Origin: JAVBMO01 sp031552355
GTDB taxonomy: Bacteria; Bacteroidota; Bacteroidia; Bacteroidales; P3
Length of the DNA: 8,786 nucleotides
Assembly: GCA_031552355.1 (NCBI GenBank)
Contig: JAVBMO010000073.1
Span: 1 to 8,786, forward strand
Reading direction: 5' to 3'
In this document: positions 1 through 6,093 of the stretch, in pieces
Layout: each line of letters begins with the position of its first letter
Numbering within the stretch: position 1 is the stretch's first letter
Program-made: the position numbers and the translations under genes
The notes under the pieces: model-generated
Told to the model about the DNA's origin: nothing
Seen by the model: the letters and a program-made list of their open reading frames with translations, nothing else
Databases searched by the model: none

Positions 1-1
1 C

Positions 2-1561
2 AATCCAACGGTTTCCAACCCCTATGCAACCATCGACGCCAACACTCTTTTCAGTGTGATTATTTTCAACGGAAACTGTCGCGACACGCTCTACCAATGG
101 GTTTATATCAAAACTTTGCCCGTGGATGCCGGAAATAATATTACCACCTGTTCCAGCCCACAAATCCTAACAGCTACCAGTCCCGAAACCAATGTTACTT
201 ACCTTTGGTCTTCCAATTCTGCTTTTACAGACACTTTAAACATTAATCACAGTCCTTCGGCAAAAGCTTATTTGGACTCCTCACAATATTTCTACGTAAA
301 AGTTACCAATATAAATACTTGTTTCGGTATCGACAGCCTGTATATCGATTTCAGCAATGTGGCAAACCTTTCGAAGAAAGATCCCTCTTGCTTTGAATCC
401 TGCGACGGGCAAGCTGCTATAACGCTTACTGCAGAAGCTGTTCCTCCCGTAACCTATCTTTGGGACGACAATTCCACTCAAAACAACCGTACAAATCTTT
501 GTCGCGGCCATTACAGCGTTTTGGTAAAAGACAATGCCGGCTGCTCCAAAGAAATAAAAGTCCCCATGATACCACCGGCGCCATTGTCGAATATGGCGCG
601 AATAACCCCACAACCCTGCAAAAAGGAATGTACGGGCGCCATCAAAATACAAACCACAGGCGGAACACCGCCCTACCAGTACAGATGGAGTACAGGCGAA
701 ACCACAGATTCCCTTAGCAACATTTGCGAAGGCACCTATATTTTGTACACCACAGATGCTCATCTTTGTCAAAAAACGGATACCTTCTTTGTGCCGACTT
801 CTGCGGATTTCATTCTTTCGGTTGAAACTTTCGACAACACCTGCCACGACATTTGTACAGGAAAAGCAATTCCTACACTGAGCAATGCAGATGCCCCCCC
901 CTATCGTTTTGAATGGAGCAACGGTTCCACAGATAGCATTCAAAATAATCTTTGTGCAGGCCAATATTCTTTAACCGTTTTTGATGCAGATGATTGTTAT
1001 GCCACCGCAAATATTGAAATTTCGAACCATTTTACCTTTGAAAATGTGGAAGTTTGGGCAGATGCTACTCAAATCATAGAATCGGAAAGTACGGTTTTGC
1101 ATGCCACAAGCATAGAAAATGTAAGTTACCAATGGACTCCTTCGGAAAACCTGCTTTCGCCTTTCGATTCGGTAACCACTGCCTTTCCGCCAAAAACCAC
1201 AACTTACCATGTGCAGATCACAGACAAACAGTCCTGTGTTTACAAAGATTCTGTAAAAGTTGAAGTCATTAATATTTACTGCGGCTCGCCGGATATTAAA
1301 ATTCCTAACACCTTTACTCCCAATGGCGACCAAAACAACGACTTCTTTTGTATTGACTGGAAATGGATTGAAGAATACCGTTTTGCCATTTTCAACCGCT
1401 GGGGCGAAAAAGTTTTTGAAACCACCAACCCAAGCGACTGTTGGGACGGAAAATTCCGCGACAAATATTGCGAATCAGGCGTTTATATGTATTCCTTAGA
1501 AGCTACCTGCACTGCCAACAAAAGCTACAAAACCAAAGGGGATATCACATTGATAAGATAA
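2..1561 (+). CDS. C-terminal part of a large SprB-repeat surface protein with type B T9SS sorting domain (5' partial)
   Basis: The reading frame is open from base 2 to the TAA at 1559-1561 (519 residues), so the start lies outside the window; the GTG at 56 is only an internal codon. The first residues (NPTVSNPYATID) look like the end of a PKD-like or Ig-like module. Three SprB-type repeats follow at about residues 126-190, 202-265 and 277-341, each with four cysteines. A further beta-rich module (about 347-427) precedes the C-terminal domain (about 429-519), which has the hallmarks of the gliding-motility-associated/CHU_C family: IPNTFTPNGDQNNDFF, then FAIFNRWGEKVFE, CWDG and SGVYMYSLEA. In known systems this type B domain directs export by the type IX secretion system and retention at or release from the cell surface. 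The protein is therefore probably a secreted adhesin or motility-related protein. The exact role is unknown because the N-terminus is missing. Confidence 0.9.
   Translation, partial: NPTVSNPYATIDANTLFSVIIFNGNCRDTLYQWVYIKTLPVDAGNNITTCSSPQILTATSPETNVTYLWSSNSAFTDTLNINHSPSAKAYLDSSQYFYVKVTNINTCFGIDSLYIDFSNVANLSKKDPSCFESCDGQAAITLTAEAVPPVTYLWDDNSTQNNRTNLCRGHYSVLVKDNAGCSKEIKVPMIPPAPLSNMARITPQPCKKECTGAIKIQTTGGTPPYQYRWSTGETTDSLSNICEGTYILYTTDAHLCQKTDTFFVPTSADFILSVETFDNTCHDICTGKAIPTLSNADAPPYRFEWSNGSTDSIQNNLCAGQYSLTVFDADDCYATANIEISNHFTFENVEVWADATQIIESESTVLHATSIENVSYQWTPSENLLSPFDSVTTAFPPKTTTYHVQITDKQSCVYKDSVKVEVINIYCGSPDIKIPNTFTPNGDQNNDFFCIDWKWIEEYRFAIFNRWGEKVFETTNPSDCWDGKFRDKYCESGVYMYSLEATCTANKSYKTKGDITLIR
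377..1024 (+). repeat. Three tandem SprB-type protein repeats
   Basis: The encoded protein contains three consecutive units at about bases 377-568, 605-796 and 830-1024, with a period of 75-76 residues measured from the first cysteine. Each unit has the cysteine pattern C-x3-C-x(31-32)-C-x13-C and a shared core of the form PPY/V...W, then (L/I)C.G.Y, a V/T/D segment and a final C. The repeats are diverged at the DNA level, so they are ancient protein modules rather than a recent DNA duplication. The regular spacing suggests two disulfides per module, as expected for an extracellular protein. Confidence 0.8.
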
Positions 1562-1570
1562 AAAAATCCT

Positions 1571-1609
1571 GTTCGTCGGGGAAAATCCGTAGTTTGTCGA
1601 AAAGAATCT
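1571..1609 (+). promoter_or_regulatory. Candidate LytTR-type operator: direct repeats with 21-base period
   Basis: GTTCGTCGGGGAAAATCC (1571-1588) and GTTTGTCGAAAAGAATCT (1592-1609) match at 12 of 18 positions, including GTT(C/T)GTCG, and are offset by exactly 21 bases. LytTR-family regulators such as AgrA and ComE bind paired imperfect direct repeats about two helical turns apart with a GTT-like core. The pair ends about 20 bases upstream of the -33 element of the operon that itself encodes a LytTR regulator. Assigning it as the operator is inference, and the first copy also lies in the left arm of the terminator hairpin. Confidence 0.35.
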
Positions 1610-1634
1610 TTTCCCGGACGAAAATTTCTTTTTG
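1572..1634 (+). terminator. Probable intrinsic terminator after the surface-protein gene
   Basis: Arms 1572-1585 (TTCGTCGGGGAAAA) and 1609-1622 (TTTTCCCGGACGAA) form a 14-base inverted repeat with one mismatch (1578 against 1616) and a 23-base loop. It begins 11 bases after the TAA and is followed by a T-rich run ending near 1633. The long loop and interrupted T-run make it less than ideal. It overlaps the -33 region of the next promoter. Confidence 0.55.
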
Positions 1635-1659
1635 GCACAGTTTTCTGTATTAATTTTGC
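1631..1659 (+). promoter_or_regulatory. Bacteroidota-type promoter of the LiaF-like/LytS/LytTR operon
   Basis: TAATTTTGC at 1651-1659 is a perfect match to the Bacteroidota -7 element TAnnTTTG, and TTTG at 1631-1634 can serve as the -33 element with a 16-base spacer, slightly shorter than usual. Transcription would start near 1665, giving a leader of about 20 bases before the ATG at 1686. Confidence 0.65.
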
Positions 1660-1685
1660 ACGGTATTCATCAAAAACACAAAGAC

Positions 1686-2459
1686 ATGAAAACAACAGGA
1701 TTAAAAATCAGCGCCCTTGTATTCGGGCTTTTAACTATTTTAGCAGGAATTTCATTGATTGGTTTCAATACAGGATTTCTTCCATTGTGCTATAAACCTA
1801 TTATTTTTTCGTGGCAAATGTTGCTGATTGCCATTGGCTTCGTTGGGCTTTTTTCTCCTCGGAAATGGGGTTTCGGCATTGTGCTTATGCTCATCGGGGG
1901 CTTCTTTATGTTACAAAAACTCAATATAGAACGGCTGGATTTTATTACCCGGAACGGTTGGGCCATTTTATTGATTCTTTTGGGAGTTGTCATTATTTGC
2001 AAAACCATTTGGTTAAGGCGTTTCCTGCCCGGAAGAAGTTTTAATCAACGATCTGAAAAGTCCAAAGAATGGCACAAAGATTACACCACAGAATGGAAAA
2101 AACGCCAAAATGAAACTGGCTATCTTGAAAGAAATTATGTATTTGGCGGGTCTAAAGAGAAATTGGATATTTCCGATTTCAAAGGGGGCGAAATCAGCTG
2201 TGTTTTTGGCGGAACGGAACTTGACTTGACCGATTGCCAGTTGGCGGAAGGAACTCATACGCTTGAAATCAGTACAGTCTTTGGTGGTGTTGTGCTGTAT
2301 GTCCCTTCACATTGGCGCATTGAAATCAGGCAAAACCGCGTATTTGGATCTTTTGAAGATCGTCGCCCGGCGCCAAATTTTGAAGTAGATGAAAACAAGG
2401 CTTTGATTATTGATGTTTCGGCTGTATTCGGCGGTGGCGAAATTAAAATAAAAAGTTAG
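1686..2459 (+). CDS. LiaF-like membrane protein with C-terminal VFGG-repeat domain
   Basis: A 257-residue protein. The N-terminal half has four predicted membrane segments (about residues 7-27, 41-56, 62-77 and 92-109), resembling the LiaI/LiaF-like transmembrane module. A charged linker (about 112-145) leads to a soluble C-terminal domain in which VFGG recurs at about 152, 173, 198 and 247, plus a degenerate VFGS near 219. This is typical of the LiaF C-terminal 'cell wall-active antibiotic response' domain, thought to form a stacked beta structure. ATG 1686 is chosen because an in-frame TTG at 1632 falls inside the promoter's -33 element. It is the first gene of the operon, 34 bases before the kinase gene. 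In Firmicutes LiaF inhibits the LiaSR envelope-stress system; a similar modulatory role on the downstream kinase is inferred, not shown. Confidence 0.85.
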   Translation: MKTTGLKISALVFGLLTILAGISLIGFNTGFLPLCYKPIIFSWQMLLIAIGFVGLFSPRKWGFGIVLMLIGGFFMLQKLNIERLDFITRNGWAILLILLGVVIICKTIWLRRFLPGRSFNQRSEKSKEWHKDYTTEWKKRQNETGYLERNYVFGGSKEKLDISDFKGGEISCVFGGTELDLTDCQLAEGTHTLEISTVFGGVVLYVPSHWRIEIRQNRVFGSFEDRRPAPNFEVDENKALIIDVSAVFGGGEIKIKS

Positions 2460-2493
2460 CGTTTAACACCTTGTATTCCACTAAAATCCAATT

Positions 2494-3546
2494 ATGAATA
2501 CCCATCCCGTTTTCAGAAGTTTTCTGACGAGAATATTCTATGCTGCTATTTGGCTTTTTGCTTCAATGGTTCAAACAGTTCTTATTGTTTTTACCACTGA
2601 AGCTTCTTTGGGATATGCTCTGCTGCATTCACTTGTATTCAACCTGTTTTTTGCAGCAGGAATCATATTTTTGTGGTACCCTGTCTATTACATTGATTGG
2701 AAAAATAAAGAATGGTATTCCACTTTGATTTTCCACATTTTGATGATGGCCTTACTACTACTTATTGGTTTGGGATGTGGGTATTTAACAATGTCTATTT
2801 TGTTAAACATCAATGCTTTTTCAGATTTTAGCGGACTTTCCTTTGGTTGGGAAATCGGCGAAGGAATTATTTTTTATATACTTGCAACTTTGATATATTA
2901 TCAGTTCTTGTACATTGACAAACTGAATGAAAAGGCTGAAAACGAAATCCTTCTGAATAAGCTTTTACGCGATGGCGAATTGAATTTACTGAAATCCCAA
3001 ATCAATCCTCATTTTTTGTTCAATAGCCTTAATTCCTTGAATTCGCTTATTGTAAAAAATCCTGAACAAGCTCAGGAAATGCTAATTGCTTTGTCTGATT
3101 ATTTGCGATATACCGTCATCTCAACAAAGGAATATCACTTTAAATTGAAAACGGAAATCGCCAATATTGAACGCTACCTGTCCATTGAACAATTGAGGTT
3201 TGGCAAAAAATTAACCTACAAATTCAATATCGACAATGACTGTTTGCAGGAAAATATTCCCTCCATGTTATTGCAACCTCTGTTCGAAAATGCTATTAAA
3301 CATGGGGTTTGCGAAAGCATTGAAACAGTTAATATTCTTACAAGCATAAGAAAAATTGAGGATACTCTTGAAATAGAGATTTGTAACAATTTTGCACCCG
3401 ACAAGCCCAATGCTGCAAAAGGTTCGGGAACAGGCTTGAAGAATATTCGTGAACGCTTGCATTTATCCTATGGAAACCAAGCTTCTTTGTCTGTAAAAGT
3501 AGAAAATAGCACTTTTAAAGTACGCTTAAAAATTCCCATTCAATAG
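2494..3546 (+). CDS. LytS-family (His_kinase domain) sensor histidine kinase
   Basis: A 350-residue membrane kinase. Four hydrophobic segments at about residues 14-34, 41-64, 77-101 and 121-141 are joined by very short loops, so there is no extracellular sensing domain and signals are probably sensed within the membrane or through a partner protein. A coiled linker (142-166) leads to the PF06580-type phosphoacceptor region SQINPHFLFNSLNSL with His173. The ATP-binding N-box LLQPLFENAIKHG (259-271, Asn266) and G-box GSGTGLKNIRERL (310-322) are intact. It should autophosphorylate on His173 and pass the phosphate to the LytTR regulator encoded 9 bases downstream. It lies 34 bases after the LiaF-like gene in the same operon. 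The ligand is not evident. Confidence 0.92.
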   Translation: MNTHPVFRSFLTRIFYAAIWLFASMVQTVLIVFTTEASLGYALLHSLVFNLFFAAGIIFLWYPVYYIDWKNKEWYSTLIFHILMMALLLLIGLGCGYLTMSILLNINAFSDFSGLSFGWEIGEGIIFYILATLIYYQFLYIDKLNEKAENEILLNKLLRDGELNLLKSQINPHFLFNSLNSLNSLIVKNPEQAQEMLIALSDYLRYTVISTKEYHFKLKTEIANIERYLSIEQLRFGKKLTYKFNIDNDCLQENIPSMLLQPLFENAIKHGVCESIETVNILTSIRKIEDTLEIEICNNFAPDKPNAAKGSGTGLKNIRERLHLSYGNQASLSVKVENSTFKVRLKIPIQ

Positions 3547-3555
3547 TCCAAACCC

Positions 3556-4311
3556 ATGGAAACACTAAAAATACTAATTATAGACGATGAAACGCCTGCA
3601 CGCGAACTTATCAGGCATTATTTGCAGGATTACCCAAACATTTCCATCGTAGGGGAAACGGACAACGGATTTGATGCTTTGAAACAAATAAAAGAACTTC
3701 AGCCCGATTTGATTTTCCTCGACATTCAAATGCCCAAACTAACCGGATTTGAGCTATTGGAACTTTTGGAAGGAACAGCACCCGAAATTATTTTTTCAAC
3801 GGCATTCGACCATTACGCCATTCAAGCTTTTGAACAAAATGCAGTAGATTATCTGCTAAAGCCGTATGCTAAAAAACGTTTTGATGAAGCAATGCAGAAA
3901 GCATTGGCAAAAGTAAATCATGGAAAACTGCATCCGGATTATCGGCAAATATTCAAGGAGACCGCGAGCCAGCAACCCGAAACGCTGATTCGTATTGCAG
4001 TGAAGGACCAACAACAGATTTATGTTATTCCCATTCACGAAATCTATTATTTCGAAGCCTATGGCGATTATGTGAAAATACATTCATTGAAAGGCACTTT
4101 CCTGAAAGAAAAAACCATGAAATATTTTGAAGCCAACCTTCCGCAGCAACAATTTATCAGAATACATCGTTCGTATATTGTAAATGTGGAAGAAGTCTCA
4201 AAAATTGAAATTTACGAAAAAGACAACTACAGAGTTCACCTGAAAAACGGCGCCATATTGAAGGCTGGAAGCAATGGCTACAAAGCTTTAAAAGGAACAA
4301 TTAAATGGTAA
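3556..4311 (+). CDS. LytTR-family response regulator
   Basis: A 251-residue regulator with two domains. The receiver domain (about 1-122) carries the acidic pair Asp10/Asp11, phosphoacceptor Asp56 in LIFLDIQMPKLTG, Thr82 in the conserved Ser/Thr switch position, and Lys102 in LLKPY, so it looks fully active. The LytTR DNA-binding domain (about 145-250) shows the diagnostic FIRIHRSYIVN (200-210) and YYFEAYGDYVKIH (164-176). It probably receives phosphate from the adjacent LytS-type kinase and binds paired direct repeats upstream of target promoters; a candidate site lies ahead of its own operon at 1571-1609. Its last codons overlap the start of the next small gene by 7 bases. Confidence 0.94.
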   Translation: METLKILIIDDETPARELIRHYLQDYPNISIVGETDNGFDALKQIKELQPDLIFLDIQMPKLTGFELLELLEGTAPEIIFSTAFDHYAIQAFEQNAVDYLLKPYAKKRFDEAMQKALAKVNHGKLHPDYRQIFKETASQQPETLIRIAVKDQQQIYVIPIHEIYYFEAYGDYVKIHSLKGTFLKEKTMKYFEANLPQQQFIRIHRSYIVNVEEVSKIEIYEKDNYRVHLKNGAILKAGSNGYKALKGTIKW

Positions 4312-4544
4312 AAACAATAGAAGAACAACCTATTTTGATATTTCGCACCTCAATAAAGGAAATGCAAGAAATGGAACCCCTTGCCGAAATCTTAGGGAAA
4401 CATCCTAAAATTAAAAGTTGGAACGTAGATTTTGACGATTGGGAAAAAGTTTTGAGAATTGAAAGTAAGGGCAATCTTTCCGTTGCCGAAATTTCCGAAA
4501 TCTTGCATAATATCAATATTTATGCAACAGAGTTGTTGTATTGA
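4305..4544 (+). CDS. Small HMA-fold-like protein lacking the metal-binding cysteines
   Basis: A 79-residue acidic protein that starts inside the response-regulator gene (ATG 4305 overlaps its stop by 7 bases in another frame), which implies translational coupling and the same transcript. The pattern PILIFRTSI, helix, SWNVDFDDWEKVLRIES, helix (SVAEISEILHNI), ATELLY fits a beta-alpha-beta-beta-alpha-beta ferredoxin-like arrangement. The WNVDxxDxxxVLRI core recalls small Bacteroidota proteins annotated as heavy-metal-associated (HMA) domains. There is no cysteine at all, so a copper-chaperone CxxC site is absent. Family assignment comes from pattern memory only. It may be a protein-interaction module or an effector of the two-component system; function unknown. 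Confidence 0.72.
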   Translation: MVKTIEEQPILIFRTSIKEMQEMEPLAEILGKHPKIKSWNVDFDDWEKVLRIESKGNLSVAEISEILHNINIYATELLY

Positions 4545-4584
4545 CTTTCCAAGAGGCGACTCGTTCCTCTCTTATTGACAAGAA

Positions 4585-5118
4585 TCAGTTTCCAAAGAAA
4601 CTAAAATTTACTTTCCCGTATTTGCGATGCTCTTTCAAACGAGGATCATCGCTAAAATTGATGCTTTGCGGATGTTCCACTATTAAAATTCCTCCTTCTT
4701 TTAAAAGATTTTTTTCAAGAATCAGGCCGGGAACTTCTTGCAGATTCGGTAATTCGTAGGGTGGGTCTGCAAAAATAACATCATATTGGGTTTTGGTTCT
4801 TTGCAGAAAGGTAAATACATCGGAACGAATGGCAAACATATTGTCTATTTCTAATTCCTTACATTTTTTATTGATAAATTCAACGCATTTGAAATTCAAA
4901 TCCACCGCAGTAACCTGTTTGGCACCTCGCGAAACCATTTCGAAAGAAATACTCCCAATACCGGTAAACAAATCCAAAACGGTTACTTCTTCAAAATCAA
5001 TTCGATTGTTCAGTATGTTGAAAAGGCTTTCCTTGGCCATATCGGTGGTGGGCCTTACCGGCAAATTGGCCGGCGCCACAATTCTTCTTCCCTTCAAATA
5101 TCCGCTGATAATTCTCAT
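4585..5118 (-). CDS. rsmD: 16S rRNA (guanine966-N2)-methyltransferase RsmD
   Basis: A 177-residue protein of normal RsmD length. It has the N-terminal MRIISGYLKGR and VRPTTD (21-26) signatures, the SAM-binding DLFTGIGS (49-56), an acidic AVDLN motif (71-75) after beta strand 2, and the catalytic DPPY (118-121) typical of N-methyltransferases that act on exocyclic amines. It should methylate N2 of G966 of 16S rRNA in the assembling 30S subunit, using S-adenosylmethionine. It lies 21 bases downstream of the DUF3822 gene on the same strand, with no promoter of its own visible, and is convergent with the LytTR operon with 40 bases between the stop codons. Confidence 0.95.
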   Translation of the reverse strand: MRIISGYLKGRRIVAPANLPVRPTTDMAKESLFNILNNRIDFEEVTVLDLFTGIGSISFEMVSRGAKQVTAVDLNFKCVEFINKKCKELEIDNMFAIRSDVFTFLQRTKTQYDVIFADPPYELPNLQEVPGLILEKNLLKEGGILIVEHPQSINFSDDPRLKEHRKYGKVNFSFFGN

Positions 5119-5139
5119 ATCTATATCAAAAACAAAATA

Positions 5140-5964
5140 TTAACAAAGTAAAAAACGATTTTCCAATTGGGCAGTTTCTTGTTGCCAATCTTCCGATGAA
5201 CACAGGGCTTCAGGTAAACGGATTTGCGGAATTAATTTTTGAAACTTTTCCATAGGTAAACTTTGGGTATATCCCGAAAAACAAAATTCCGTTTCTTTTT
5301 CATTAAATTTCAACTGACGCACTACATTTAAGGAATGGTACAATATATCATTTTCATTTTGGAAAGGGAATGTATTGCCTAACAGAAATTTATCTTTGTC
5401 AAAAAATAAAATGTCCACCTCGTGTTTTCTAATGTTGGCAAACAAAGTCGGTTTATCTTTTTCAAAAGCAACATATTTTTTCAGCAATGCCGTTTGTTGA
5501 GATTGGAAAATAGCCAAAGGTATCAACACTTTAAGTGCAGCGTAAGCCGATTGGGGTATGGCAAAAACCGAAAAAGCCTTGATTTCAGGAACAAACAGGC
5601 TTAAAACTGTTTCTGACAAATCTATTGATGTCAATGCTTTCAAATAATCTGCTTTGTGGTCTTCGCTGAATAATTCTTCGGGAATCCATACCTGTTTTTG
5701 GGTAGGAAAAATAATGTCAATGGTTTCAAATCCAAAGGAATGAATGTCGTTTTCGGCAAAAATATTGCGAAAAAAATTCATCTGATCCAATAAAGTTTGA
5801 GGAAAAGAGCATTGATAATCAACAATTGAAAGAATTTCGTCTGTGTTTTTATCTGTTGTAGAAAACGTAAATCCATTGGCAGGAAAATAAACTTTCAGTT
5901 TTTTCTCCGACAATGATAACAAAGTTTCTTTCTCTTTTTTGAATTGCAAAGCAAGTGATTGCAT
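5140..5964 (-). CDS. DUF3822 family protein
   Basis: A 274-residue soluble protein without signal peptide or membrane segments. Recognisable family features are WIPEELF (about 93-99), a central FANI...DILFFDKDKFLLGNTF segment (about 175-199) and DILYHSLNVVRQL (206-218) followed by a CFSGY turn (228-232). DUF3822 proteins occur in Bacteroidota next to rsmD, and that arrangement is kept here, with rsmD starting 21 bases after this stop, so co-transcription is likely. The alternating strand and Gly-containing pattern is compatible with an actin-like (ASKHA) fold, but no nucleotide-binding motif can be firmly identified. Biochemical function is unknown. Confidence 0.85.
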   Translation of the reverse strand: MQSLALQFKKEKETLLSLSEKKLKVYFPANGFTFSTTDKNTDEILSIVDYQCSFPQTLLDQMNFFRNIFAENDIHSFGFETIDIIFPTQKQVWIPEELFSEDHKADYLKALTSIDLSETVLSLFVPEIKAFSVFAIPQSAYAALKVLIPLAIFQSQQTALLKKYVAFEKDKPTLFANIRKHEVDILFFDKDKFLLGNTFPFQNENDILYHSLNVVRQLKFNEKETEFCFSGYTQSLPMEKFQKLIPQIRLPEALCSSEDWQQETAQLENRFLLC

Positions 5965-6050
5965 CTATAAAATGGAATTTATTCAGAATTTCTATTGGAA
6001 AAACAATCCACAGAAAATGTGCACTGATTCAGAAAACAATAGATTATTCT

Positions 6051-6059
6051 GCAAATTTA
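6051..6059 (-). promoter_or_regulatory. Candidate -7 element of the DUF3822-rsmD operon promoter
   Basis: Read on the minus strand the sequence is TAAATTTGC, a perfect TAnnTTTG match. A T-run (about 6074-6080) occupies the -33 region instead of a clean TTG or TTTG. Transcription would start near 6045, leaving a leader of about 80 bases before the DUF3822 start at 5964. The rest of the 129-base gap (5965-6093) shows nothing else recognisable. Confidence 0.45.
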
Positions 6060-6093
6060 TTATTTTTTAGACAATAAAAAAAGTGCTTCGACA

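Noticed and set aside
281..964. A 227-codon open frame on the minus strand inside the surface-protein gene
   Set aside because: It lies opposite the well-supported SprB-repeat coding frame, its translation is cysteine- and glycine-rich without recognisable domain structure, and it is explained as an antisense shadow of the repeats.
1632..1685. Upstream in-frame TTG start for the LiaF-like gene
   Set aside because: It overlaps the -33 promoter element and lies upstream of the predicted transcription start; the ATG at 1686 gives a normal short N-terminus before the first membrane helix.
4552..4570. Small hairpin AGAGG/CCTCT between the convergent LytTR operon and rsmD
   Set aside because: The stem is only 5 bases and no T-run follows on either strand, so it is not convincing as a terminator.
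6074..6093. Seven-T run downstream of the kinase-RapZ stop on the minus strand
   Set aside because: No adequate GC-containing stem precedes it, so an intrinsic terminator cannot be supported; it may simply be part of the AT-rich promoter region of DUF3822.
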